64,000 nt of DNA from Pseudomonas sp. (GTDB taxonomy: Bacteria; Pseudomonadota; Gammaproteobacteria; Pseudomonadales; Pseudomonadaceae): positions 62,001-126,000 of the forward strand of contig VMRT01000016.1 in the NCBI GenBank assembly GCA_007713455.1, given 5' to 3'. The position numbers and the translations under genes are program-made. Below the pieces are notes generated by a model. That model did not search any database and had not been told where the DNA came from. It worked only from the letters and a program-made list of their open reading frames with translations. The number at the start of each line of letters is the position of its first letter. The stretch's first letter is position 1. Positions 27,772 to 36,327 of this stretch are shown here, one piece after another.

Positions 27772-28557
27772 TCAGAGCTGCTGCGTGACGAACGACAGCA
27801 TCTGGTCGGCGGTGGATATGACCTTGGAATTCATCTCGTAGGCACGCTGGGTGGTGATCATGTTCACCAGTTCCTCAACGACGCTGACGTTGGAGTTTTC
27901 CAGGGTGTTCTGCAGCACCGTACCCAAACCGTTGAGGCCCGGCGTGCTGACCTGAGGCGCGCCGCTTGCCGCGGTCTCCAGGAACAGGTTACTGCCCATC
28001 GCCTGCAGACCTGCCGGGTTGATGAAGTCGGCCGTCTGCAGGTTGCCAATGATCTGCGGCTGCGGATTGCCCACGGTGGTCACCGAGACAGTTCCGTCCT
28101 CGCCCACGGTGAAGGTCTGGGTCTCCGGCGGTACCACGATGGCCGGCTCCAGCGCATAGCCGTTGGAGGTCACCAATTGGCCATCGGAGCTCAGATGGAA
28201 GCTGCCGTCACGGGTGTAGGAAACCGTGCCATCGGGCAGCAGTACCTGGAAGAAACCGCGACCGTTGACCGCCATGTCCAGCGGCTGCTCGGTGGTCTGC
28301 AGGCTACCGGCGGTGAAGATCTTCTGCGTGCCGGTCACCCGCACACCGGTACCCAACTGAAGGCCGGAGGGCAGTTCGCTGTCCTGGCTGGACTGACCGC
28401 CAGGCTGACGGCGAATCTGATAGAGCAGGTCCTGAAACTCGGCACGGTCACGCTTGAAGCCGGTGGTAGAAACGTTGGCCAGGTTGTTGGAAATGGTCGT
28501 CAGGTTCATGTCCTGGGCGGACAGTCCGGTCTTGCTGACCCAAAGTGCTGGAAGCAT
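27772..28557 (-). CDS. flgG: Distal rod protein FlgG
   Basis: A 261-residue rod protein of canonical length: MLPALWVSKTGLSAQDMNL then ISNNLANVSTTGFKRDRAEF at the N-terminus and a C-terminal helix with VVEELVNMITTQRAYEMNSK. Forms the distal rod. Follows flgF by 35 bases. Confidence 0.97.
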   Translation of the reverse strand: MLPALWVSKTGLSAQDMNLTTISNNLANVSTTGFKRDRAEFQDLLYQIRRQPGGQSSQDSELPSGLQLGTGVRVTGTQKIFTAGSLQTTEQPLDMAVNGRGFFQVLLPDGTVSYTRDGSFHLSSDGQLVTSNGYALEPAIVVPPETQTFTVGEDGTVSVTTVGNPQPQIIGNLQTADFINPAGLQAMGSNLFLETAASGAPQVSTPGLNGLGTVLQNTLENSNVSVVEELVNMITTQRAYEMNSKVISTADQMLSFVTQQL

Positions 28558-28592
28558 GAGCTTTCTCCTCGTGCGCCGCCGGCGCCACGCTA

Positions 28593-29333
28593 TTAGCTGA
28601 GTTGCAGTACGCGCGCCATGGCAGCCGCGTCATCTTCGGCGGTGCGCATCATCTTTACGTGCAGTTCGAACTGGCGAGACAGCGCCAGGATGGAAGTCAT
28701 TTCGGAAACCGCACTCACATTGCTCGCCTCGAGAAAACCCGAGACGACCCGTACGTTCGCGTCAGGCTCGATAGGCTGGCCATCCTTCAGCCGAATCAGG
28801 CCATCAGTGCCCTTTTCCAGCTGCTGCGGATCAGGGTTGACCAGCTTGATGCGATCCACGGTGACCACAACGTTCGGGTCCTCGCCCAACGCGCGAATAC
28901 TGATAGTGCCGTCATTGCCGACGTCCACCTTCTCCTCCGGCGGAATCGCGATCGGCCCGCCATTGCCCAGCACCGGCATACCGTCCGCGGTACGCAACAT
29001 GCCAAGCACGTCAATATTCAGGCTGCCGGTGCGGACGTAGGCCTCACTGCCATCTGGCGCCTGCACCGCAATCCAGCCCTCGCCTTCGACGGCGACATCA
29101 AGATCACGGCCGGTTTCTTGCAAGGTGCCCGGCGTGAAGTCGGTGCCCGGACGCTCGGACATCGCATACACCCGCGCGGGATGACTGTCGCCAAAGACCT
29201 GCATCGAGCGAGCTTGCTCGAAATCCCGGCGAAAGCCGGTGGTGGAAATATTCGCCAGATTGTTGGCATGGGCCTGCTGGGCCCGCGCATTCTGGCTGGC
29301 ACCGGTCATGGCCACGTAGAGCATCTTGTCCAT
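28593..29333 (-). CDS. flgF: Flagellar rod protein FlgF
   Basis: A 246-residue rod protein beginning MDKMLYVAMTGASQNA, with NNLANISTTGFRRDFEQ and a C-terminal helix. The start at 29333 is preferred over the ATG two codons upstream because GGAG then has 6-base spacing. First gene of the flgF-L unit, behind a sigma-54 promoter at 29387-29402. Confidence 0.95.
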   Translation of the reverse strand: MDKMLYVAMTGASQNARAQQAHANNLANISTTGFRRDFEQARSMQVFGDSHPARVYAMSERPGTDFTPGTLQETGRDLDVAVEGEGWIAVQAPDGSEAYVRTGSLNIDVLGMLRTADGMPVLGNGGPIAIPPEEKVDVGNDGTISIRALGEDPNVVVTVDRIKLVNPDPQQLEKGTDGLIRLKDGQPIEPDANVRVVSGFLEASNVSAVSEMTSILALSRQFELHVKMMRTAEDDAAAMARVLQLS

Positions 29334-29386
29334 CGACATCTCCGAGACGCGAGTTTGACACTTGCGATTCTATTGCAGATGGAAAA

Positions 29387-29402
29387 TGCAAGGCGCGTGC
29401 CA
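29387..29402 (-). promoter_or_regulatory. Sigma-54 promoter of flgF
   Basis: TGGCACGCGCCTTGCA on the minus strand matches the -24/-12 consensus TGGCAC-N5-TTGCA exactly. The expected start site is about 40 bases before the flgF ATG. Together with the flgE terminator it makes flgFGHIJKL a separate unit. Confidence 0.85.
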
Positions 29403-29445
29403 TCACCGAAAGAACCACTTAATAAGCTGATTTATATAGGTTTTA

Positions 29446-29477
29446 CAGAAACAAAGAAGGCCCTTACGGGCCTTCTT
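29446..29477 (-). terminator. Terminator of the flgBCDE operon
   Basis: Ten-base arms AAGAAGGCCC (29454-29463) and GGGCCTTCTT (29468-29477) around TTAC, followed on the minus strand by TGTTTCTG. It separates flgE from flgF. Confidence 0.85.
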
Positions 29478-29531
29478 CGAAAGGAGCGGCGGAATAATGC
29501 CGTCAGCGGCAACCTTCTTTGCCGCTGGCTA

Positions 29532-30905
29532 TTACCGCAGATTGATGATGGTCTGCGTGATAGCGCTTTCGGTTTCGATGGTCTTGGCGTTCGCCTGATA
29601 GTTGCGCTGGGCGACGATCAGATTGACCAGCTGGTCCGAAAGCTCGACGTTGGAGTCCTCCAGCGCACCTGCCTGCAGGGCACCGAGCGTACCGGAGCCT
29701 GGCGTGCCGACCACGGGCTCGCCTGACTCGAACGATTGCACCCACTGCGACTTGCCCACCGGGGTGAGGCCTTGGACATTGGCGAAGTTCGCCAGGATGA
29801 TCTGCCCCTGCACCTTGGACTGACCATTGGTGTAGCGAGCGAAGATCACACCGGTGTCGTCGATTTCCAGACCTGCCAGCTCACCGGTGGTGTAACCATC
29901 CTGAGCAACACTGTTTACCGCGAAGGCACTGGCGAACTGCGTGGATTTGGTTAGATCGATGGTGATGCCGCCGGGTGCAGCCTGCGCGCCGTTCTCGTCC
30001 CAGACCGCCGGGGTAGCGCCATTGGAAATGGCCGGCACCCAGTCGGCAAGGCGCAGGGTGCCATCAGCGTTGAGCGCAAAGTCGCCAACGGTCGTACCTT
30101 GTAAGTTGCCGGCCGAATCGAACGAAAGGGTCGTATCGAAGGCGTCAGTGGAGCTCGGGTTTGCCGGGTTGCGACCGTCGACTAGTACGCGCATATCCCA
30201 AGTATTGGCGCTCGTTTTGACGAAGTACTGCGTCATGACGTGGGCATTACCCTGCGAGTCATAAATGTTCAGAGATGTCGAGCTGTTGTAGGTGGTCGGG
30301 TCGGCCGGGTTGAAAGTAAGATTTGCTGTATCCAACGCGCCAGCGGTGTCGCCGGGATTAGTGACCAAGTGCCCCTCGTAGGCGTTTGTCCAGGCGCTCG
30401 GCGAGCCATTGGTCGAGTTCAGATTGAACACCGTATCGATCTTCGAGCTGGCCTTCGGCGCCTGATTGGTCGTCTGGACCTGCAGGTCACCCACCACGCC
30501 ATTCTGCAGATTGCCGTCCCCGTCCACCGGAAAACCCTGCAGCTTGTAGCCGAAGTTATCGACCAGGAAGCCCTCACGGTCGGTACCGAAATAACCCGCG
30601 CGCGTATAGCTGACTGCGCCATTGTTGCTGACCTGGAAGAAGCCGTTGCCATTGATCGCCAGATCCAGCGCATTCTGCGTGTAGTTGATGTTGCCCTGAT
30701 TGAACTGCTGAGAAATGTTCGACATCAGCACACCGCTGCCTTGCGGGTTTTTCCCGGTGCCGAGCACGGAGGCCGCATACACATCGGAGAATTCCGCACG
30801 CGATTGTTTGAAGCCCACGGTGCCGGCGTTGGCAATATTGTTGCCGGTGACATTGAGATCTTTACTCGCCGCACGCAGGCCGCTAAGACCGATATTGAAG
30901 GACAT
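29532..30905 (-). CDS. flgE: Flagellar hook protein FlgE
   Basis: A 457-residue hook protein: MSFNIGLSGLRAASKDLNV, then GNNIANAGTVGFKQSRAEF, an extended central region and the C-terminal LEDSNVELSDQLVNLIVAQR helix. FlgE polymerises into the hook. Last gene of flgBCDE, 30 bases from flgD. Confidence 0.96.
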   Translation of the reverse strand: MSFNIGLSGLRAASKDLNVTGNNIANAGTVGFKQSRAEFSDVYAASVLGTGKNPQGSGVLMSNISQQFNQGNINYTQNALDLAINGNGFFQVSNNGAVSYTRAGYFGTDREGFLVDNFGYKLQGFPVDGDGNLQNGVVGDLQVQTTNQAPKASSKIDTVFNLNSTNGSPSAWTNAYEGHLVTNPGDTAGALDTANLTFNPADPTTYNSSTSLNIYDSQGNAHVMTQYFVKTSANTWDMRVLVDGRNPANPSSTDAFDTTLSFDSAGNLQGTTVGDFALNADGTLRLADWVPAISNGATPAVWDENGAQAAPGGITIDLTKSTQFASAFAVNSVAQDGYTTGELAGLEIDDTGVIFARYTNGQSKVQGQIILANFANVQGLTPVGKSQWVQSFESGEPVVGTPGSGTLGALQAGALEDSNVELSDQLVNLIVAQRNYQANAKTIETESAITQTIINLR

Positions 30906-30935
30906 TGAATCGCTCCTTTGCCGAAGTGCCGGCGG

Positions 30936-31619
30936 TTATTGTCCGATGACCTGGACTTGAGAAAGTCCGATGCTGCCAACACCGGCAAGATTGAGCATCA
31001 GCTCCCCGCCGTTCTGCCCGAGGGTCACGCTGTCGACGTTAGCCGGCAGCAAGGTGTACAACCCCTTGGTTTCGCCCTGATACGTAGCCTGCGCCTCGAA
31101 TCGATACGTCCCGGGCGGCAAGACCTTGCCGCTGGAATCTTTGCCATCCCACATGAAGGAAATGTTCCCGGCTTCTTGCGCGCCCATGTTCACTCGACCA
31201 ACCGAGGCTCCGGTGCTGTCGTACACATTCACGAACACGTTGCTGCTCGACGTCGGCAGCACCAGGCTGGCCTTGAAGGTTTCACTGGTATCGACCACGG
31301 CCTTGTCGGCCGGCACGATCACCTTGCGCCCGACCAGGGACGAGGCCTGGAGCGCCTGCGAAGACTGATAGCCGGAAAGGATGGTTTCCATACTGGAATT
31401 CAGTTTCTCGACACCCTCGACGGTGCTGAACTGCGCCAGCTGACCGATGAACTCGCCGTTTTCCTGGGGTTCCAGTGGATTCTGGTTGTTCATCTGGGCA
31501 ACCAGCAGTTCAAGGAACTCGTTCTTGCCAAGGTCGTTCCCCTTGACCTCGCGATCCTCTCCGAACTGGTACTGCTCGAGTATCGAACTGGTACCGCCAA
31601 CGCCGCTTGTAGTGCTCAT
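30936..31619 (-). CDS. flgD: Hook-assembly scaffold FlgD
   Basis: A 227-residue protein with the N-terminal export segment and LGKNEFLELLVAQMNNQNPL, then the Tudor-like and FNIII-like regions (SFMWDGKDSSGKVLPPGTYR). FlgD caps the growing hook. Gap of 19 bases from flgC. Confidence 0.95.
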   Translation of the reverse strand: MSTTSGVGGTSSILEQYQFGEDREVKGNDLGKNEFLELLVAQMNNQNPLEPQENGEFIGQLAQFSTVEGVEKLNSSMETILSGYQSSQALQASSLVGRKVIVPADKAVVDTSETFKASLVLPTSSSNVFVNVYDSTGASVGRVNMGAQEAGNISFMWDGKDSSGKVLPPGTYRFEAQATYQGETKGLYTLLPANVDSVTLGQNGGELMLNLAGVGSIGLSQVQVIGQ

Positions 31620-31638
31620 GAATGCGCTCTCGTAACGA

Positions 31639-32082
31639 TCACTGACCCAGCGTCAGCACTTTCTGCAACATGGTCTTAGCCGTATTCATCAGTTCGGCGT
31701 TGGTCTGAAACGCGCGACTGGCTGAAATCATGTCGGCCATCTCTTCCACCACATTGACGTTCGGGTAATACACGTAGCCTGCCTCATCGGCGGCCGGATG
31801 ATTGGGTTCGTAGCGCGCCTGCAGCTCGCCCTGATCCTCGACCACACCCAACACCTGAACACCTACGCCCGCCTGATCCTGCTCCGCGAAAAGCGACTGG
31901 TCGGGCTGGCCGCCGGCCTGCTGAAATACGGTTGCAAACACGGGATGCCGAGCGCGGTAAGTCTGATCGACGCTAGATGAAACGGTTTCGGCGTTCGCGA
32001 TGTTGCTGGATATAGTGTTCAGACGGGTGCTCTGGGCACTCATGCCACTACCGGCAATGTTAAAGACGCTGCTTAGAGACAT
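31639..32082 (-). CDS. flgC: Proximal rod protein FlgC
   Basis: A 147-residue rod protein starting MSLSSVFNIAGSGMSAQ with ISSNIANAETVSSS and the C-terminal VVEEMADMISASRAFQTNAE helix. Canonical length. Gap of 11 bases from flgB. Confidence 0.96.
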   Translation of the reverse strand: MSLSSVFNIAGSGMSAQSTRLNTISSNIANAETVSSSVDQTYRARHPVFATVFQQAGGQPDQSLFAEQDQAGVGVQVLGVVEDQGELQARYEPNHPAADEAGYVYYPNVNVVEEMADMISASRAFQTNAELMNTAKTMLQKVLTLGQ

Positions 32083-32093
32083 GGGAAACTCCT

Positions 32094-32498
32094 TTACTCG
32101 CCGCGCAGGGCACTGATCAGCCCTTTGAACTTGCTATTGAGCAGGGTGAAGCTCGCCTGAAAGTCAACGGCGTTCTTCGCGTAGTTGGATTGCTCGATCT
32201 GCAGATCGACAGTGTTCTGATCAAGCGAGGGATGCGCGGGAGTGCGGAAGCGCAAGGAGGCATCGGCAATCTCCAACCCCTCGGCGGCAATATGCTTGTC
32301 ACTGGTCCGCGTTACCCCGAACCCACCCTGGCTGCGAGCGGACTGCTCGGCAAGCACGCTGCTGAAGTCCAGATCGCGGGCCTTGTAGTTAGGCGTGTCG
32401 GCGTTGGCGATATTGTTCGCCAGCACTTCGGCGCGCTGCGAGCGAAAACCGAGTGCCTTCTCGTGTAAACCCAGTGCCTTATCGAAACTGATGCTCAT
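32094..32498 (-). CDS. flgB: Proximal rod protein FlgB
   Basis: A 134-residue rod protein with MSISFDKALGLHEKALGFRS then VLANNIANADTPNYKARDLDF, and a C-terminal helix ending LISALRGE. The ATG at 32498 with GAGGG 8 bases upstream is preferred to the frame start at 32522. First gene of flgBCDE behind a sigma-54 promoter. Confidence 0.95.
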   Translation of the reverse strand: MSISFDKALGLHEKALGFRSQRAEVLANNIANADTPNYKARDLDFSSVLAEQSARSQGGFGVTRTSDKHIAAEGLEIADASLRFRTPAHPSLDQNTVDLQIEQSNYAKNAVDFQASFTLLNSKFKGLISALRGE

Positions 32499-32541
32499 GA
32501 TCTGGCCCTCTGCCGGATACAAGTCTGCTTACGCAAACACC

Positions 32542-32557
32542 AGCAAAGCTCATGCCA
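32542..32557 (-). promoter_or_regulatory. Sigma-54 promoter of flgB
   Basis: TGGCATGAGCTTTGCT on the minus strand has the invariant GG and GC at the correct spacing. The predicted start is about 33 bases before the flgB ATG, matching class II flagellar control by RpoN with FleQ/FleR in Pseudomonas. Confidence 0.8.
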
Positions 32558-32616
32558 CTGAACGCAAATCATTGATTTTATTAGACTAACCAGAGAACAC
32601 TCGGTTAGAAGGCGTC

Positions 32617-32642
32617 AAAAGCGGCAAGGCTTTACCGCTTTT
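32617..32642 (-). terminator. Terminator of cheR
   Basis: AAAAGCGG and CCGCTTTT arms around a 10-base loop, with T runs on both sides. It lies between cheR and the flgB promoter. Confidence 0.65.
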
Positions 32643-32695
32643 TTGCTGCACCCGCCATGCTGCATGACAGTTTTCTGCCGCCGGCGTCATGCCGG

Positions 32696-33520
32696 CTATT
32701 TCGCCTTGTAGATGATTCCCGGACTGCACTGGACCATCTGATACAGCTCAGGCAGGCCGTTGAGCGCTTCGGAGGCGCCAAGAAACAGATAGCCGCCTGG
32801 GCGCAACGTCGCATGAATGCGCTTGAGAATGTCCTTCTTCACATCGGCGGAAAAGTAGATCAGCACGTTACGGCAGAACACGATGTCGAACTTGCCCAGC
32901 GCGGCATAGCTGTCGAGCAGATTCTGCACCCTGAACTCGACCCGCGAACGGATCGCGGGCTTTACCGCCCACCGCCCTGGTGCCTTGACATCGAAGTAGC
33001 GCTGCAGGCGGTCACTGGACAGGCCGCGAGCAATTGCCAGACTGTCGTATTCTGCCGCCTTGCACGCCGCAAGCATCGCGCCGGACAGCTCGGTAGCCAC
33101 GATCTGCACCCCGGTTTTCGCCTGACTGGGATTGCTGCGCTCGTACTCATCGATGGACATCGACAGAGAGTACGGCTCCTGCCCGGACGAGCATGCCGCC
33201 GACCAGATCCGCAGACGCTGCCCCGCACCAGTCTTGAGCATCTCTGGCAGCACACGACTCTTGAGCACTTCGAAAGGGTAGGTGTCACGAAACCAGAGCG
33301 TTTCGTTGGTCGTCATAGCATCGACGACCAATTCCCGAAGCCCGCTACGTGGCTGTGCCTGAATCTTCCGGACCAGATCGCCCAGCGTCTTGATGCCCTG
33401 TTGTTCCATCAGCTTGTTCAGCCGACTGGACACCAGATACTGCTTGTTACTGCACAGCAGAATGCCGCACGTCTTTTCAAGAAACACCCGGAACTGCTCA
33501 AAATCCAGATCGACTGACAC
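32696..33520 (-). CDS. cheR: Chemotaxis protein methyltransferase CheR
   Basis: A 274-residue methyltransferase. Residues 1-75 form the small helical N-terminal domain; the SAM-binding core shows RLRIWSAACSSGQEPYSLSM and the FDIVFCRNVLIYF block. It methylates glutamates of chemoreceptors. The GTG at 33520 and a TTG one codon earlier are both possible; GAGG spacing is 9 and 6 bases. It follows cheV by about 37 bases and probably shares its transcript. Confidence 0.93.
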   Translation of the reverse strand: MSVDLDFEQFRVFLEKTCGILLCSNKQYLVSSRLNKLMEQQGIKTLGDLVRKIQAQPRSGLRELVVDAMTTNETLWFRDTYPFEVLKSRVLPEMLKTGAGQRLRIWSAACSSGQEPYSLSMSIDEYERSNPSQAKTGVQIVATELSGAMLAACKAAEYDSLAIARGLSSDRLQRYFDVKAPGRWAVKPAIRSRVEFRVQNLLDSYAALGKFDIVFCRNVLIYFSADVKKDILKRIHATLRPGGYLFLGASEALNGLPELYQMVQCSPGIIYKAK

Positions 33521-33557
33521 CAATCAAAGCCTCACCATCATGAGAGAGGAACTAGCC

Positions 33558-34490
33558 TCAGTTTGCATCCGCCTGCCTGATCCGCTCAGCCACTCGGGCA
33601 GCGAGATCATCAGGCTGGAACTTGGCGAGGAAGTCATCCGCCCCCGCCCGTTTCACCATGTTCTGGTTGAACACGCCGGAAAGGGAAGTATGCAGGAGTA
33701 TATGCATACCTTGCATGCGCGGATCGTGCCGCACCTCGGTAGTCAGGGTATAGCCATCCATTTCCGGCATTTCAATATCGGAAATCATCATCAGAAATTC
33801 TTCAGCCGGTTTCTTGCCCTCGTCAGCCATTCGCTTCAGATAATTGAGAGCCTCCCGTCCATCATTCAGCTTGACGACCTCGATACCGATATTTTCCAGG
33901 CAACGAGCAATCTGCTTACGCGCCACAGACGAGTCGTCGACGATGAGCACGCGACACGAAAGCGCCCTGGCACGGGTATCGTCATCGACCACATCGGCTG
34001 ACACCTCTTCGGAGGTCGGTGCAACTTCTGCCAGCACCTTTTCCACATCGATGATCTCCACCAGCTTGTTGTCGATGTGAGTTACGGCCGTCAGGTAATG
34101 ATCGCGTCCTGCACCCTTTGGCGGAGGCAGGATCGCTTCCCAGTTCAGATTGACGATCCTTTCAACCGAGCTCACCAGGAAACCCAGCGTTCTGTTGTTG
34201 TACTCGGTGATGACAGCGAAAGAATTCTGCAAATCCATCAGCGCCGACTTGCCCGTGGCGAGCGACAGATCGAGGATAGGCAGGGTGCTGCCGCGAATGC
34301 TCGCAACGCCCCGTACCACCCGGCCGCATTTGGGCATCACGGTCAGGCGCGGGCACTGCAACACTTCGCGCACCTTGAACACGTTGATGCCATATAGCTG
34401 CTCGCCTTCGAGACGAAAAAGCAGCAGCTCCAAACGGTTTTGCCCCACCAACTGGGTACGCTGGTTAACCGAATCCAATACACCGGCCAT
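33558..34490 (-). CDS. cheV: Chemotaxis coupling protein CheV
   Basis: A 310-residue fusion of a CheW-like domain (about 15-160, with FKVREVLQCPRLTVMP and RGSTLPILDL) and a response-regulator receiver domain (about 180-305, with LIVDDSSVARKQIA and the phospho-acceptor Asp in ISDIEMPEMDGY). It couples receptors to CheA and adapts by phosphorylation. The start at 34490 has AGAGGA upstream. Divergent from flgA, 70 bases between starts. Confidence 0.94.
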   Translation of the reverse strand: MAGVLDSVNQRTQLVGQNRLELLLFRLEGEQLYGINVFKVREVLQCPRLTVMPKCGRVVRGVASIRGSTLPILDLSLATGKSALMDLQNSFAVITEYNNRTLGFLVSSVERIVNLNWEAILPPPKGAGRDHYLTAVTHIDNKLVEIIDVEKVLAEVAPTSEEVSADVVDDDTRARALSCRVLIVDDSSVARKQIARCLENIGIEVVKLNDGREALNYLKRMADEGKKPAEEFLMMISDIEMPEMDGYTLTTEVRHDPRMQGMHILLHTSLSGVFNQNMVKRAGADDFLAKFQPDDLAARVAERIRQADAN

Positions 34491-34533
34491 GCCAGTCTTC
34501 CTCTCTGCTTGCAGATTATTGGGGCCGAGGACG

Positions 34534-34549
34534 CGGCACGCCCCTTGCT
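34534..34549 (+). promoter_or_regulatory. Candidate sigma-54 promoter before flgA
   Basis: CGGCACGCCCCTTGCT matches consensus except for C instead of T at the first base. If used, transcription would begin near 34560, right at the first flgA ATG. Confidence 0.5.
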
Positions 34550-34560
34550 TTGGTTGGGAT

Positions 34561-35310
34561 ATGAACGTCCAAATGACCATTTTCCGGCGCGGCCGGCTAC
34601 CGTACAGAAACGTGCTGCTATCAATGCTGTGCGTGTTTTCTCAGTTCACCCATGCGTCAACCTTGTCACATCCTCAGCAGCTTATCGACGTGACCGAGCA
34701 GTTTCTTGAGCAGACAGTAAGCGAGTATTTAAGCCGCAGCGCTATCGATGCACGCTACGAGGTCGAAGTAGCCAGGCTGGACCCTCGTTTGCGCTTGAAT
34801 CAATGCGATCAAACTCTCACGACCAGCCTTGGCAGCACCGCTATCCCTGTAGGACGTGTGAGCGTACGGGTAAGTTGCGAAGGCAGCAGCCCATGGTCGG
34901 TATTCATCCCTAGCCACGTCCGCCTTTATCGTCAGGTCCTTGTCGCCAGCAGATCACTTCTGCGCGGCACAGTATTGACCGACGCCGACGTGAGCCTAGC
35001 CGAACGGGACGTGTCCATCCTTACTCAGGGATACCTGACAAGACACGACGAGGCGCTGGGTAACAAGCTGACACGGCCGGCTCAGCCAGATCAGGTCATC
35101 ACGCCTAATCAGCTGGAAATGGCGAAGGTAGTACGCAAAGGCGATCAGGTGGTCATCACGGCCAGGTCGGGCTCGATAAGCGTACGCATGCCCGGCGAGG
35201 CGATGGCCGATGGCGTTACGGGCAAACAGATCCCGGTCAAGAACCAACGTTCCGGTCGCACGATCAAGGCCCGAGTGACTGGCCCAGGCCAGGTTGAAGT
35301 GGCAATGTAG
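34561..35310 (+). CDS. flgA: P-ring assembly chaperone FlgA
   Basis: A 249-residue periplasmic protein with a signal peptide (about 1-32, ending FTHA after MNVQMTIFRRGRLPYRN), an AFP-like SAF domain (RSLLRGTVLTDADVSLAER) and the C-terminal KVVRKGDQVVITARSGSISV, GRTIKARVTGPGQVEV blocks. It assists FlgI assembly. ATGs at 34561 and 34573 are both possible and neither has a strong Shine-Dalgarno. Confidence 0.92.
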   Translation: MNVQMTIFRRGRLPYRNVLLSMLCVFSQFTHASTLSHPQQLIDVTEQFLEQTVSEYLSRSAIDARYEVEVARLDPRLRLNQCDQTLTTSLGSTAIPVGRVSVRVSCEGSSPWSVFIPSHVRLYRQVLVASRSLLRGTVLTDADVSLAERDVSILTQGYLTRHDEALGNKLTRPAQPDQVITPNQLEMAKVVRKGDQVVITARSGSISVRMPGEAMADGVTGKQIPVKNQRSGRTIKARVTGPGQVEVAM

Positions 35311-35358
35311 CATGTCCGCATGCCGCAGTTTTCCAGTGTGTTCGCTGGAAAAAAAGGC

Positions 35359-35385
35359 TAAAGTTTCCTCCATTGTTGCCGAACA
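35359..35385 (+). promoter_or_regulatory. Sigma-28 (FliA) promoter of flgM
   Basis: TAAA (35359-35362), 15 bases, then GCCGAACA (35378-35385), close to the TAAA-N15-GCCGATAA consensus. It would give a start about 30 bases before the flgM ATG. Confidence 0.75.
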
Positions 35386-35421
35386 CATGGCAAGCGTCCT
35401 GATTCCTTCGAGGTTTGCATC

Positions 35422-35751
35422 ATGGTCATCGACTTCAATCGGCCCAACAGTCCACTGAACGCCCCTAACGGGCGCAGCGGCGTACAAGGCAACGAGCGTA
35501 CTGCCGGCACCCAGCAAGGGCCTGCTAGCGAAGCGCCTAAAACCGACAGCGTCAACTCCAACACTAGCGACACCGTTCAACTGAGCCCTGAAGCCCAGCG
35601 CCTGCAGCACGCGGCTGACAAATTGAACGAGCAGCCCGCAGTGGACCAGGAGCGCGTTGAGAAGCTGAAACAGGCGATCGCTGATGGCTCCTACCAGGTT
35701 GATAGCCAACGCGTCGCATCCAAGCTGCTCGCGTTCGAGACCCAGCGCTGA
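35422..35751 (+). CDS. flgM: Anti-sigma-28 factor FlgM
   Basis: A 109-residue polar protein, disordered at the N-terminus, with the conserved [13 protein letters not shown] and [19 protein letters not shown] blocks that hold FliA. FlgM is secreted through the completed hook, releasing FliA. Followed by flgN after 42 bases. Confidence 0.94.
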   Translation: MVIDFNRPNSPLNAPNGRSGVQGNERTAGTQQGPASEAPKTDSVNSNTSDTVQLSPEAQRLQHAADKLNEQPAVDQERVEKLKQAIADGSYQVDSQRVASKLLAFETQR

Positions 35752-35793
35752 ACCTGAGCCGACACATACACGCGAGCAAGCCCAGAGCACGAA

Positions 35794-36264
35794 ATGCAAG
35801 ATACAGCCCTGCTTGAGCAGCTAACCGATGATATCGACATTGCACGCCAGCTCCTTGAACTCATCGATCAAGAGTTCACCGCACTGGGTGAACGCAATCT
35901 GGCGGAGCTAGAGGCGATATTAGCGAAGAAGCAGCCGTTACTGGCACTGCTTGGACAGCATGGCACTCAGCGTAGCCAGTGGCTTGCGGGATTACAGCTG
36001 ACGCCTGATCGCGCCGGACTTGAAGCGGCCGCAAATAGATCGAAGGACGGTGCGCTTATCCTTGAGCGAGCGCTATCGCTGGAGACAGAGCTTGAGCGCT
36101 GCCGTAGCGCCAATGAAAGAAATGGCCGTCTCATTCGAGCCAATCAAAGCGCCCTCGGCGGAATGCTGCACATTCTCCAAGGCAAGGACGATACACCCGG
36201 CCTGTATGACAATCGTGGCGGTTCCGCCAAGAACAAGCCGCAACGGCCTCTGAGCCAAGCCTGA
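35794..36264 (+). CDS. flgN: Flagellar export chaperone FlgN
   Basis: A 156-residue, largely helical protein with LLEQLTDDIDIARQLLELID and a C-terminal NQSALGGMLHILQGKDDTPG segment, fitting FlgN, the chaperone of FlgK and FlgL. Expected to be co-transcribed with flgM. Confidence 0.88.
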   Translation: MQDTALLEQLTDDIDIARQLLELIDQEFTALGERNLAELEAILAKKQPLLALLGQHGTQRSQWLAGLQLTPDRAGLEAAANRSKDGALILERALSLETELERCRSANERNGRLIRANQSALGGMLHILQGKDDTPGLYDNRGGSAKNKPQRPLSQA

Positions 36265-36327
36265 ACGATAGACCGCCACAAGGACGCAACGCGATGGTGA
36301 CAACAATGCGCCGGAGAGCATCGGCCC

